The position numbers were made by a program, and so were the translations under genes. From Chromobacterium rhizoryzae (GTDB lineage: Bacteria > Pseudomonadota > Gammaproteobacteria > Burkholderiales > Chromobacteriaceae), in NCBI RefSeq assembly GCF_020544465.1, contig NZ_CP066126.1:5022001-5086000 (forward strand): 64,000 nt of DNA, written 5' to 3'. Shown here one piece after another: positions 15,166 through 24,204 of this stretch. Position 1 is the first letter of the stretch. Every line of letters begins with the position of its first letter. The notes beneath the pieces are model-generated. The model was given only the letters and a program-made list of their open reading frames with translations, had not been told where the DNA came from and searched no databases.

Positions 15166-18100
15166 ATGTTTTCCGCCTTTTTCATCAGGCGGCCCATCTT
15201 CGCCAGCGTGATCTCCATCGTGATCACGCTGGCCGGCTTGGCCGCCCTCAAGGCATTGCCCATTGAGCAGTACCCGGAAATCGTGCCGCCGATGATCTCG
15301 GTGAGCGCGAGCTACCCGGGCGCCTCCGCCGAGGTGATCGCCAACACCGTCGCTTCGCCACTGGAACAGGCGATCAACGGCGTGGACGACATGCTCTATG
15401 TGCAGTCCACCAGCTCCTCCAGCGGCAAGCTGTCGTTGAGCGTGACCTTCAAGATCGGCACCGACGCCGACCAGGCCACCATCAACGTCAACAACCGCGT
15501 GCAGTCGGTGTTGTCGCAGCTGCCGGAAGAAGTCCGCCGGCAAGGCGTCAACGTGACCAAGAAATCCTCGGCCTTCCTGCAGGTGATTTCGCTGTTCTCG
15601 CCGGACAAGACCTACGACACCCTGTTCATCAGCAACTACGCGCTGTTGAACGTGGTGGACGAGCTCAAGCGGGTGCCGGGCGTGGGCGACGTGATCAACT
15701 TCGCCGGCCAGGACTACTCGATGCGCGTCTGGCTGAAGCCCGATCGCCTGGCCCAGCTCAAGCTGACGCCCAGCGACGTGGCCGCCGCCATCCGCGAGCA
15801 GAACGCTCAGTTCGCCGCCGGCAAGGTGGGCGCGGAGCCGGTCAAAGGCAAGCAGGACTTCACCTACACCGTGACCACCCAGGGCCGCCTGTCCGAACCG
15901 GAAGAGTTCGAGAACATCATCGTGCGCTCCAACCCGGACGGCTCCGCCGTGCGGCTGAAGGACGTGGCGCGCGTGGAACTGGGCGCCTTGTCCTATGACT
16001 TCACCGGCACGCACAACGGCCGACCCACCATCCCGATCGGCATCTTCCTGGCGCCCGGCGCCAACCAGCTGGCCACCGCGCAAGCCGTGGAACAGACGAT
16101 GCAGAAACTGGCGGTGAGCTTCCCCAAAGGCCTGAACTACGCCATCCCTTACGACACCACCAAGTTCGTGGAAGTGTCGATCAAAGAGGTGTACTCCACG
16201 CTGGCCGAAGCCATGGTGCTGGTATTCCTGGTGGTGTTCCTGTTCCTGCAGAACTGGCGCGCAACCCTGATTCCCTGCCTGGCGGTGCCCGTCTCCATCA
16301 TCGGCACCTTCGCCGGCATGTACGCCTTCGGCTTCACCATCAACACCCTGACGCTGTTCGGCCTGGTGCTGGCCATCGGCATCGTGGTGGACGACGCCAT
16401 CGTGGTGCTGGAAAACGTCGAACGCCTGATGACCCAGGAAAAGCTGTCGCCGCTGCAAGCCAGCTTCAAGGCGATGGATGAAGTGTCCGGCGCGCTGGTG
16501 GCCATCGTGCTGGTACTGTGCTCGGTGTTCATCCCGGTGGCCTTCCTCGGCGGCATCGCCGGCCAGATGTACAAGCAGTTCGCCATCACCATCGCGGTGT
16601 CGGTGTCGATTTCCGGCCTGGTGGCCCTGACCCTGACCCCGGCGCTGTGCGCGCTGCTGTTGAAGGAAGGCCATCAGCATCCGGCCCGCTTCTTCGTCTG
16701 GTTCAACAACTGGTTCGATCGCCTGACCCAGGGTTATTCCCGCGGCGTGGTGTTCCTGATCAAGCGCAGCGCGGTGGGCATCCTGCTGTTCGCCGGCCTG
16801 ATCGCCATCTGCGTTGGCCTGTTCCGCATCATCCCGTCCAGCCTGGCGCCGGACGAGGACCAGGGCTACATCATCGCCGCCGCCTTCCTACCGGACGGCG
16901 CGTCGATGCAGCGCACCTCGGCCACCATGACCAAGCTGGACGCGATGACCAGCAAGAACCCGGCGGTCCAGGACGTGATGAGCTTCGCCGGCTTCGACAT
17001 CCTGACCGGCGGCAACAAGACCAACGCCGGCGTGTCCTTCATCACCCTGAAACCGTGGGATGAGCGCAAAACGCCCAACCTGTCGTCTCAGGCCGTGGTG
17101 GGCGACACCTTCGCCAAGGGCATGATGGGCATCACCGACGGCATCGTGCTGGCCTTCAACCCGCCGCCGATCTCCGGCATGTCCAACACCGGCGGTTTCG
17201 AGGCCTATGTGCAAAGCCGCGGCGGCGCCAGCTCCGTGGAACTGGGCGAAGTCACCAAGAAACTGGTGGCCGCGGCCGCCAAACGCCCGGAACTGAAAGG
17301 GGTGCAAACCACCTTCTCCGCCAGCGTGCCGCAGATCTACGTCAAGCTGGATCGGGCCAAGGCCAAGTCCCTGGGCGTGCCGGTCAACACCGTGTTCGAC
17401 ACCATGCAGAGCACCTTCGGCGCGCTGTACGTCAACGACTTCAACAAGTTCGGCCGCACCTTCCGCGTGCAGCTGCAATCGGAGGCGGATTTCCGCACCC
17501 GGGTTGAAGACCTGCGCAACATCTATGTGCGTTCGCAGGACGGCAATATGATCCCGCTGACGGCGCTGGTGACCATCAAGCACACCACCGGTCCGGAAAG
17601 CCTGGAGCGCTTCAACATCTTCCCGGCGGCCAAGCTGGTGGGCGGTCCCGCGCCCGGCTTCAGCTCCGGCGAGGCGTTGAACGTGCTGGAAGCCGTGGCC
17701 AAGGACACCTTGCCCGACGGCTACACCCTGGCGTGGACCGGTTCCGCCTTCCAGGAGAAATCCACCAGCGGTTCTTCCGCCGTGGTCTTCGGCTTCGGCA
17801 TGATCATGGTGTTCCTGATCCTGGCGGCGCAGTACGAACGCTGGAGCCTGCCTATCAGCGTGCTGATGGCGGTGCCTTTCGCCATGTTCGGCGCGCTGAT
17901 GGCCAACTGGCTGCGCGGACTCGCCAACGACGTCTACTTCCAGGTGGCCTTGGTGACGCTGATCGGCCTATCGGCCAAGAACGCGATCCTGATCGTGGAG
18001 TTCGCCGTCCAACAAATGGAAGAAGAAGGCCTAAGCGTGGTCGAAGCCGCCATCGAGGCCGCCAAACTGCGCTTCCGCCCCATCGTGATGACTTCGCTGG

Positions 18101-18312
18101 CCTTCGTGCTGGGTTGCATGCCCTTGGCCATCTCCAGCGGCGCCGGCTCCGCCAGCCGCCACTCGATCGGCACCGGCGTGGTGGGCGGCATGTTGGCCGC
18201 CACCTTCATCGCCACCTTCTTCATCCCGATGTTCTTCATGCTCATCATGAAGTTCAGCAAACCGAAACAGCCTCAGCCCGCGGCCGAGGCAGGAGACAAG
18301 GCCGATGCTTAA
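15166..18312 (+). CDS. RND multidrug efflux pump, HAE1 (AcrB) family
   Basis: 1048 residues, the expected length. It starts MFSAFFIRRPIFASVISIVI and shows twelve membrane helices with two large periplasmic loops. The proton-relay Asp pair is visible in GIVVDDAIVVLENVER (TM4), and the partner Lys in LIGLSAKNAILIVEF (TM10). Trimeric AcrB-type pumps take hydrophobic drugs, dyes and detergents from the periplasm and membrane and drive them out with the proton gradient. It lies 19 bases after the adaptor gene and overlaps the outer-membrane channel gene by 8 bases. Confidence 0.95.
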   Translation: MFSAFFIRRPIFASVISIVITLAGLAALKALPIEQYPEIVPPMISVSASYPGASAEVIANTVASPLEQAINGVDDMLYVQSTSSSSGKLSLSVTFKIGTDADQATINVNNRVQSVLSQLPEEVRRQGVNVTKKSSAFLQVISLFSPDKTYDTLFISNYALLNVVDELKRVPGVGDVINFAGQDYSMRVWLKPDRLAQLKLTPSDVAAAIREQNAQFAAGKVGAEPVKGKQDFTYTVTTQGRLSEPEEFENIIVRSNPDGSAVRLKDVARVELGALSYDFTGTHNGRPTIPIGIFLAPGANQLATAQAVEQTMQKLAVSFPKGLNYAIPYDTTKFVEVSIKEVYSTLAEAMVLVFLVVFLFLQNWRATLIPCLAVPVSIIGTFAGMYAFGFTINTLTLFGLVLAIGIVVDDAIVVLENVERLMTQEKLSPLQASFKAMDEVSGALVAIVLVLCSVFIPVAFLGGIAGQMYKQFAITIAVSVSISGLVALTLTPALCALLLKEGHQHPARFFVWFNNWFDRLTQGYSRGVVFLIKRSAVGILLFAGLIAICVGLFRIIPSSLAPDEDQGYIIAAAFLPDGASMQRTSATMTKLDAMTSKNPAVQDVMSFAGFDILTGGNKTNAGVSFITLKPWDERKTPNLSSQAVVGDTFAKGMMGITDGIVLAFNPPPISGMSNTGGFEAYVQSRGGASSVELGEVTKKLVAAAAKRPELKGVQTTFSASVPQIYVKLDRAKAKSLGVPVNTVFDTMQSTFGALYVNDFNKFGRTFRVQLQSEADFRTRVEDLRNIYVRSQDGNMIPLTALVTIKHTTGPESLERFNIFPAAKLVGGPAPGFSSGEALNVLEAVAKDTLPDGYTLAWTGSAFQEKSTSGSSAVVFGFGMIMVFLILAAQYERWSLPISVLMAVPFAMFGALMANWLRGLANDVYFQVALVTLIGLSAKNAILIVEFAVQQMEEEGLSVVEAAIEAAKLRFRPIVMTSLAFVLGCMPLAISSGAGSASRHSIGTGVVGGMLAATFIATFFIPMFFMLIMKFSKPKQPQPAAEAGDKADA

Positions 18313-19705
18313 ACGCGCCCTGATTCCCTCATTGGTGGCGCTGGCGCTGACCGCTTGCGCGGTCGGCCCCGACTACAGCCGCCCCAAACTGGAGCTGCCG
18401 GACAGCGCCCAGGCCCAGAACCCGGCCATCGCCCTGGACTGGTGGAAGCAGTTCAACGATCCGGTGCTGGATCAGTTGATCGCCCAAGCCCTGGAACACA
18501 ACCAGGACCTGGCCGCCGCCTCCGCCCGCGTCGACGAAGCCGCGGCCCAGGCCGGCATCGCCCGCGCCCAGCTGCTGCCGGCGCTGAACGCCAACGCCGG
18601 TTATCAGCGCGGCCGCGCTTCCAGCACGACAAGCACGCCGGGCGCGCCGCTGGTCAGCGACGTGCGCAACGCCAACCTCACCGCGTCTTGGGAACTGGAC
18701 CTGTGGGGCAAGCTGCGCCGCGGCAATGAAGCGGCCCGCGCCGACTTCGCCGCCAGCCGTTTCGCCCGCGACAGCTCGAAGCTGGCGATCGCCGCGCAAA
18801 CCGCGCAGACCTATTTCCAGCTGCGCGCCTACGACGCCCAGTTGGACATCGCCAAGCGCACGCTGCAAAGCCGCGAGGAATCGCTGAAGCTGCAGACCAA
18901 GCGCTTCAAGGGCGGCTTGATCTCGGAGCTGGACCAGCAGCAGGCCGAGGCCGAGGCGGCCTCCGCCCGCGCCAAGGTGCCGCAGATCGCCAGCGCGCTG
19001 GAGCAGACCGAAAGCGCGCTGGGCGTGCTGCTCGGCCACTCGCCCAAGCAGCTGGTGGCCGGCGGCATTCAGCGCGGTCAAAGCCTGGACGCGCTGTCCG
19101 CCCCGCCGGAAGTGCCGGCCGGGCTGTCCTCCAGCCTGCTGGAGCGTCGGCCGGACATCGCCGCCAGCGAGCAGCAACTGGTTGCCGCCAACGCCCGCAT
19201 CGGCGTGGCGCGCGCGGCCTACTTCCCCAGCATCAGCCTGAGCGGGGCGCTGGGTTCGCAAAGCCTGTCGCTGGACACCCTGTTCACCGGCCCGACGCGG
19301 ACCTGGAGCTTTGTCGGCAATCTGGCGGCGCCGGTGTTCAACTTCGGCCAGACCGGCTACTCGGTGGACGCGGCCAGCGCGCGGCAGAAGCAGGCGCTGG
19401 CGCAGTATCAGAAGACGGTGCAAAGCGCGTTCAAGGACGCGCTGGACGCGCTGTCCGGCTACGGCGCGGCGCGGGAGATCCAGGCAGCGCAGACCACGCA
19501 GTTCCAGGCCTTGAACAAATCGCTGCGCCTGGCCAATCTGCGTTACGACAACGGCTACGCCAGCTATCTGGACGTGCTGGACGCGCAACGCAACAGCTTC
19601 CAGGCGGAGCTGGGCCTGGTCAGCGCCAAGCTGGACCAACTGAATGCCGTGGTGGGCCTGTACAAGGCGCTGGGCGGCGGCTGGGAAGCCCCGGCCAAGT
19701 CCTGA
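18305..19705 (+). CDS. RND efflux outer-membrane channel, OprM/NodT family
   Basis: 466 residues with a lipoprotein signal (VALALTACAVGPDYSRP) and the two structural repeats of TolC-like channels (about 60-260 and 270-455). Family motifs include WWKQFNDPVLDQLIAQALEH, ANLTASWELDLWGKLRRGNE, ERRPDIAASEQQLVAANARI and the C-terminal DVLDAQRNSFQAELGLV. As a trimer it forms the exit duct for the AcrB-type pump. Its ATG lies inside the end of the pump gene, so the three components are coupled. Confidence 0.93.
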   Translation: MLKRALIPSLVALALTACAVGPDYSRPKLELPDSAQAQNPAIALDWWKQFNDPVLDQLIAQALEHNQDLAAASARVDEAAAQAGIARAQLLPALNANAGYQRGRASSTTSTPGAPLVSDVRNANLTASWELDLWGKLRRGNEAARADFAASRFARDSSKLAIAAQTAQTYFQLRAYDAQLDIAKRTLQSREESLKLQTKRFKGGLISELDQQQAEAEAASARAKVPQIASALEQTESALGVLLGHSPKQLVAGGIQRGQSLDALSAPPEVPAGLSSSLLERRPDIAASEQQLVAANARIGVARAAYFPSISLSGALGSQSLSLDTLFTGPTRTWSFVGNLAAPVFNFGQTGYSVDAASARQKQALAQYQKTVQSAFKDALDALSGYGAAREIQAAQTTQFQALNKSLRLANLRYDNGYASYLDVLDAQRNSFQAELGLVSAKLDQLNAVVGLYKALGGGWEAPAKS

Positions 19706-19723
19706 TCCGCTATGTGCAAAGAC

Positions 19724-19750
19724 AAACCCCGCCTTGGCGGGGTTTTTTAT
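19724..19750 (+). terminator. Rho-independent terminator of the efflux operon
   Basis: A 10-bp stem AAACCCCGCC / GGCGGGGTTT with a 2-base loop (TT), followed by further Ts. It lies 18 bases after the channel stop and separates the operon from the convergent phage-like block. Confidence 0.88.
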
Positions 19751-19765
19751 TGGCTAACCGCGGCA

Positions 19766-20059
19766 TCAGGCCGGGAGAGCCGGCCACACTACATGGTCAA
19801 GGTCCGGCACGGACTCGGGCATATCCCGCAGTTGCTTGCGGTAGGCCTGCCAGGCGGTCCGCTGCTCGGCGCTGTACGGCGCGTCCGGCAACTGGGTTTT
19901 GTCGGACGCGGCTAGCAGGCGGTCACGCTCAATACGCAGCAGCTCCAACTTGGCTGCGCGAATCAGCTGGCTCGCAGTGGCCGCGTCGACGTCTAGTTCG
20001 GCCAGTTGGTCGGCGGGCACATTGATCATGCCGTTAGGCAGTTTGGCAATCATCAGCAT
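19766..20059 (-). CDS. Phage tail-fibre assembly chaperone-like protein
   Basis: 97 residues. The pattern of a short beta N-terminus, a helical middle (AATASQLIRAAKLELLRIER DRLL) and a C-terminus AWQAYRKQLRDMPE...DLDHVVWP is typical of small phage tail-assembly chaperones, whose last residues often read YR..LRD.P and VWP. It would help fold or trimerise the neighbouring fibre. It lies 15 bases after the fibre-like gene at 20075-20818 on the same strand and ends the block. Recognition is by pattern; no catalytic site is expected. Confidence 0.7.
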   Translation of the reverse strand: MLMIAKLPNGMINVPADQLAELDVDAATASQLIRAAKLELLRIERDRLLAASDKTQLPDAPYSAEQRTAWQAYRKQLRDMPESVPDLDHVVWPALPA

Positions 20060-20074
20060 CGGAATCTCCTGGAG

Positions 20075-20818
20075 TTAAGCGGTCGGCGCGTCGACAAAAG
20101 CGTTCAGGGTTTGCGGCGGCGCAACGCGGCTGGCCAATGCAATCGGCTCGACCTCCCAGCGCACATTCACATGCGGTCCATTCGCAATTTCGCGCGCGCC
20201 ACCCTTGCCATCATGAAAACCAAAATCCAGCGGCAGATTGGAAATCACGCGATAATTCAAACCGCCCCCACGCAGATATGCGCCACTCAGCACCATATTG
20301 CATGCAGCAAGCGTCCCCTCCGGAATACTGTTGTACACCGGCTTATTCATGTCTATCCGATATTGCTTGCAATACATCGCATGAGAAACATGCGATACCG
20401 TCGGGTTATAGGTTTCGCTGAAGCGCTTAATTTCGAGAAACTTGGCGTCCCCGCCCCAAGCCACGTCGCTTCCCTCCATTTCCAGCAACAACCCGGCCTG
20501 GTGCACGCTGCTGGCATTCAATGGCCGCTCCGTCTCGGCACCATTCCATGCAAAATTACGGACGATAGACACTTGATGCGCACCACTCTCACCCGCGGCG
20601 CGAAAACGCCACCACACCGGATAGAAGAAATCCTTGCTGCCACCGATGGTGAAATCAATGACGATGCGGCGTTCCGGCGTATTCTCCTTGCGCCAATCCT
20701 CCATTTGCTGAATCTTGACATCCACGCGCCGATCGATATCGGCAATCTTGCCGTTTACCGTGCCGGTCAGCGCATTCGACGCCTGTACCAATTCCGCGAT
20801 ATTGCTTTCCAAGCTCAT
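20075..20818 (-). CDS. Phage tail-fibre-like protein with conserved N-terminal adaptor (copy 1)
   Basis: 247 residues. The N-terminal 40 residues (MSLESNIAELVQASNALTGT, then VNGKIADIDRRVD) closely match the protein encoded at 21332-22555, while the remainder is unrelated to it and rich in beta-prone sequence (RIVIDFTIGGSKDFFYPVWW). This shared coiled-coil-like head with variable body is typical of modular tail fibres or fibre side-branches that bind different receptors. ATG 20818 has GGAGAG upstream and matches the paralogue's start. The fibre role is inferred from neighbours and modularity. Confidence 0.65.
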   Translation of the reverse strand: MSLESNIAELVQASNALTGTVNGKIADIDRRVDVKIQQMEDWRKENTPERRIVIDFTIGGSKDFFYPVWWRFRAAGESGAHQVSIVRNFAWNGAETERPLNASSVHQAGLLLEMEGSDVAWGGDAKFLEIKRFSETYNPTVSHVSHAMYCKQYRIDMNKPVYNSIPEGTLAACNMVLSGAYLRGGGLNYRVISNLPLDFGFHDGKGGAREIANGPHVNVRWEVEPIALASRVAPPQTLNAFVDAPTA

Positions 20819-20969
20819 CATGCTCTCCAATAGTTCATCACAGAGTTCGGCCGGAACCCAGGGTCCGACCATGCTTTTCGTCCACAGCAAGAAAGGTATG
20901 AACGAACTCGAGACTGACAAGGAAGCATTCTGGCACTGGCAAAATGCGCTGTATCTTAAAACATTTTAA

Positions 20970-21003
20970 AAAAGCAAAGGAAGCCACCTCCCCAAGTGGC
21001 TTC
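20970..21003 (-). terminator. Minus-strand Rho-independent terminator within the fibre block
   Basis: Read on the minus strand, GAAGCCAC and GTGGCTTC (20980-21003) form an 8-bp stem, followed by CTTTGCTTTTTT. It lies 17 bases after the stop of the 99-aa gene and would separate transcription of the two fibre-like units. Confidence 0.75.
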
Positions 21004-21020
21004 TTATTCATCCCTTCCAA

Positions 21021-21320
21021 TCAGGGTTGAATTTTCTCAAGCTCGTCGAAGTCTGGGTTGGCACCACCTCTCCAAGCCAGAACCGCATCGATGAATGTAC
21101 CCATTGCTTCGACCTCCTCCTTTTTTCCTCTACGCACGATGTTCAACTGTTGTTGGATGCTATAGGCGCTAAGGATTTTCCCCTCCGCCGCTGCCCGCAG
21201 ATAATGATCAGCACCCACCTCCGGCACCTCGGTGCCTTCTGTATAATCAAACCAGCCGCCATCCAAATTCAGGCCGGCCGCTCCTTCATCAAATTCATTA
21301 ATATTTTCAATATAGTCCAT
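21021..21320 (-). CDS. Small acidic protein of unknown function in the fibre block
   Basis: 99 residues, acidic (MDYIENINEFDEGAAG...), with a helical C-terminal half (ILSAYSIQQQLNIVRR...TFIDAVLAWRGG). It has a good ribosome-binding site (AAGGAG) and follows the 407-aa fibre-like gene by 11 bases, so it is probably cotranscribed. Its place directly behind a fibre gene is where dedicated tail-fibre chaperones are found, so a chaperone role is plausible. I do not recognise the family, and the composition is more AT-rich than the flanking core genes. Confidence 0.6.
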   Translation of the reverse strand: MDYIENINEFDEGAAGLNLDGGWFDYTEGTEVPEVGADHYLRAAAEGKILSAYSIQQQLNIVRRGKKEEVEAMGTFIDAVLAWRGGANPDFDELEKIQP

Positions 21321-21331
21321 GATGTTTCTCC

Positions 21332-22555
21332 TTAACTAAAAACGATGGTCGCGTTGGCATTACCTGCCACACCGCTACTCACCGGGGAGTACTTGACTTT
21401 GTTTTCTATTGATTTGGCAGAGCTACCTGTCGCATTGATGAATCCTCCGTTGGTTGCCTCATAAGCGATGACCGAACAATGACTGGCTGAGCTACCAACC
21501 ACGCTAGCCAGACCCGCCAGATCAACATAGAAACCCTTCTCAACATTTTGAATAGCCAGATCACTACCAAATACAGCGCCTTGATACCGTGCGCCAACAC
21601 CTACCTTACAATCCTTGATTGCAGAAGGCTCCCCATCATTTGGGTGAACCTCCACTTTAGAACCGGAACTGCTGTAAATACCATAATTGGCACAATCTCG
21701 GATTTGTACTCCATAGGCAAAAACAACACTATTCTTGCCGGCAAGGCACCCCGTATCACTGCACTGGCTAATCACAGCACGATGCGCTGTTACAAAAGAT
21801 TGATAGTCAGCCTTGATTCCAATGGTTATGACTTTGACACCATCAGGCCTGACACTTACAAACTGCTTCCCCCTTCCTTTTAACTTCACGTCATCAACAG
21901 TCGCTCGAGAAAAATCATGCACCAACATTCCATGACCGCCAAAATCTGTTACCTTTAAACCAGGGCAAAAATAAAGACTGCCATAAATCAATTCAACACC
22001 ATTATGCACACCTTCTATTTGTATAGAGTTAGGGTCGGACACCACATAAGCTCCTCTTTGCAAATTCACGCCACGCCAAGTGAAATTTTTATCGGCATCG
22101 TTCTCTCCGATAATTTTAAACCCACTAAAATTGACCCCCCGCACCCCATTAAAAATCACCCCATGAGAAAGCTTGGCGTTATCCGGCACAAACTTAAGCA
22201 CACATGCCTCCGGGTTTTTGATATTGCCTTCAATCCTGATCCGATGCGCATAGGGCTGCCCTCTCAAATGAATTGAAGTACTGGTGTGCACCCCGTCACT
22301 CACTTTAATTTTCACATCATGTCGCAATACCTTGCCACTCAAGGATGTCCACGCCTCATAAATCGTCTTGAAGGGCTTGCCCGGTCCCACTTCCAGAATC
22401 TGGCTGGCCGTGGTTCCCCAATTGGCCATCGTGCTGTCCATTTTAGCGACTTGAACATCCACCCTTTTATCAATAGCGCCGATCTTGCCATTGACAACTC
22501 CAGTCAATGCATTTGCTGACTTGACCAGATCTGCAACATTGCTTTCCAAGCTCAT
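21332..22555 (-). CDS. Phage tail-fibre-like protein, beta-helix body (copy 2)
   Basis: 407 residues, starting at ATG 22555 after AAGGAGAAAGAG. Residues 1-45 (MSLESNVADLVKSANALTGV, VNGKIGAIDKRVD) match the protein at 20075-20818. From about residue 60 the chain has repeated short beta strands with Asn/Gly turns (FKTIYEAWTSLSGKVL, GVRGVNFSGFKIIGENDA, SLYFCPGLKVTDFGGHGMLV, SQCSDTGCLAGKNS), the look of a right-handed parallel beta-helix as in tailspikes and pectate-lyase-like folds. It may bind or cleave a cell-surface glycan. The gene is visibly more AT-rich than the core genome, suggesting recent acquisition. Confidence 0.68.
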   Translation of the reverse strand: MSLESNVADLVKSANALTGVVNGKIGAIDKRVDVQVAKMDSTMANWGTTASQILEVGPGKPFKTIYEAWTSLSGKVLRHDVKIKVSDGVHTSTSIHLRGQPYAHRIRIEGNIKNPEACVLKFVPDNAKLSHGVIFNGVRGVNFSGFKIIGENDADKNFTWRGVNLQRGAYVVSDPNSIQIEGVHNGVELIYGSLYFCPGLKVTDFGGHGMLVHDFSRATVDDVKLKGRGKQFVSVRPDGVKVITIGIKADYQSFVTAHRAVISQCSDTGCLAGKNSVVFAYGVQIRDCANYGIYSSSGSKVEVHPNDGEPSAIKDCKVGVGARYQGAVFGSDLAIQNVEKGFYVDLAGLASVVGSSASHCSVIAYEATNGGFINATGSSAKSIENKVKYSPVSSGVAGNANATIVFS

Positions 22556-22864
22556 CTCTTTCTCCTTAAAGTCAAACAACAACACACAGCCATTTCGGCT
22601 GACATCAAAACCGCCTTTACCAACACTCTTTCATGACAAGTCCAGCAATTAATGAATATTTAAATTAATAAATTCAATAAATGTCGAACTAAACAGCGGA
22701 TCAGCGTATTCATGAGATAGGCGGGGAAGCCCTGCGACAAGTGCTGGATGCTGTCTCTTTACCGCATGCGATGTGCCAGCAACATCAGCACAGCTCGCCT
22801 AGACGGCTCAAAATAGTTTCATCCTCAACGCTTGGCTGCCCGCCTCCCCCCACGATCCGTTGGC
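22556..22864. other. AT-rich spacer between fibre modules
   Basis: 309 bases with no supported gene. The part nearest 22600-22700 is strongly AT-rich (for example TTAATGAATATTTAAATTAA), unlike the rest of the window, and can hold the minus-strand promoter for the 407-aa fibre gene. The part nearest 22865 returns to high GC. It looks like the junction of two segments of different origin. Confidence 0.5.
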
Positions 22865-23551
22865 TCAAATGCCCAGATGTTGTTTCACGAACAAATGCTG
22901 GAGACTGACGATGGCCGCCGCGTTGGCAGTGGCCAGTTCCAGGCCAGCGCGTTTATCGGCGGCATGCTCCTGCTCCAATGCTCGGCTTTGGCTTTGCAGG
23001 GCGGCCACCTGCGGTTCCAGCACCTGCTGCTTGTCCGCCTGCGCGCGGATGCGATCGTCGCGCTCCAAACCGCGGGTGGCCTCGCTGATCTGGGCGGCGG
23101 CCAAAGCCGCCAACTCGCTGGCCAAACTCAGGTTGAGGCCGGCACCGCTGGACTGGATGGTGACGCTGTTCGGCGGCAGCGCGTTCAAGGCCAGGTCATA
23201 GGCCAGCAGCAATTGCACATCGGCGGCCTTATAGGCCAGCGCCGCCTTCGGGTCCGACCAGACTGCCAGCAAAGTGCCGTCCGCCAGGATGAAGCCGATC
23301 TCGCGCACCCAAAACGCCTTGTCGTCGTCGGCGATGGCGGTCAGATGGATCTGGGTATTGCCCAGCCGTTCGCCGCCGGCGATAGGGTAGCGCGCCTGTT
23401 CGCCGCGCAATTTGGTCTGGCTCTGCGCAGGCGCGTAAGCGCCGTCGCCCAAGGCGATGTGAGTGATCTGCGCGGACACGCCGTCATTGCTGGCGCGCCA
23501 GATCGCGGCCAGGCCGGCGGCGGTGATAAGAGGTGCTAAGGGGGTGCTCAC
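22865..23551 (-). CDS. Phage tail-fibre protein, short gpH-like (tail-collar N-terminal domain)
   Basis: 228 residues from GTG 23551, which overlaps the gpI stop as GTGA. The N-terminal 150 residues match the P2 gpH-type fibre head: PLAPLITAAGLAAIWRA, ITHIALGDGAYAPAQSQTKL, FWVREIGFILADGTLLAVWS and AYDLALNALPPNSVTIQ. The rest is a coiled coil ending in VSLQHLFVKQHLGI. There is no long receptor-binding body, so this is a truncated fibre or an adaptor to which the following fibre-like proteins could attach. Confidence 0.8.
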   Translation of the reverse strand: MSTPLAPLITAAGLAAIWRASNDGVSAQITHIALGDGAYAPAQSQTKLRGEQARYPIAGGERLGNTQIHLTAIADDDKAFWVREIGFILADGTLLAVWSDPKAALAYKAADVQLLLAYDLALNALPPNSVTIQSSGAGLNLSLASELAALAAAQISEATRGLERDDRIRAQADKQQVLEPQVAALQSQSRALEQEHAADKRAGLELATANAAAIVSLQHLFVKQHLGI

Positions 23552-24204
23552 AACGATGCCTCCATGGTGACGTGGACCACGCCATAGATCTGCGCGGCGG
23601 ATGAAAGGGTCAGCGGCTGCTGCGGCGCCAGCCGCATCGGCGCCGTCTCGGCGCTGCGGCGGATCAACGCGCGCGCCTGAGCGGCCGAAGCCAGGCCCAA
23701 GCGGCCGTTGAAGCGCGCGCCCAGCTTGAAGCGATAAGTGCTGCGCGCCGGCTTGGCGAGCTCCACCATGCGCCGTAGCCGGCGGTAAAGCTCGGGATTC
23801 AACAAGGCCTGGCCGGGCAACAGATTGTCGTTGGCCCAGGCGGTCAATTCGAAGGTATGGGGCGCGGCCGGCGGCTGGCGCTGCCACCACTCCTCCAGTT
23901 CCACCGTCACGCCGAGGATGCGGAACACTTCGCGCAGCGCCCAGGGCGTGCCCTTGTGTCGATGCAGTTCTATGCTCTGCTTGATCAGATCTCGGCGCTG
24001 CCGCTCGCTCTGGGTCAGCAGCCAGCCTTCATCGCCGTCGATATGGAATTGCTCGGCCAACAGGGGCAACAACTCCGGCTTGGCCGCGTCCACTAGATAA
24101 ACCAACAAGCCGCCTGGATCGATGTCGCCCAAGCGTTCGCTCAGCCGGGCCAGCGGGCCGAAGCGCGCGTCGCGCACCAGCAGATTGGGGGTCACATCAG
24201 CCAT
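23548..24204 (-). CDS. Phage tail protein I (P2 gpI-like), copy B
   Basis: 218 residues. The N-terminal 115 residues carry the gpI pattern: LARLSERLGDIDPGGLLVYLV, LLPLLAEQFHIDGDEGWLL and ERQRRDLIKQSIELHRHKGT then PWALREVFRILG. gpI is a baseplate protein that joins gpJ to the tail fibre. The copy at 27473-28204 shares this N-terminal region but has a different C-terminal half. It overlaps the gpJ gene by 8 bases and the fibre gene by 4. Confidence 0.85.
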   Translation of the reverse strand: MADVTPNLLVRDARFGPLARLSERLGDIDPGGLLVYLVDAAKPELLPLLAEQFHIDGDEGWLLTQSERQRRDLIKQSIELHRHKGTPWALREVFRILGVTVELEEWWQRQPPAAPHTFELTAWANDNLLPGQALLNPELYRRLRRMVELAKPARSTYRFKLGARFNGRLGLASAAQARALIRRSAETAPMRLAPQQPLTLSSAAQIYGVVHVTMEASL

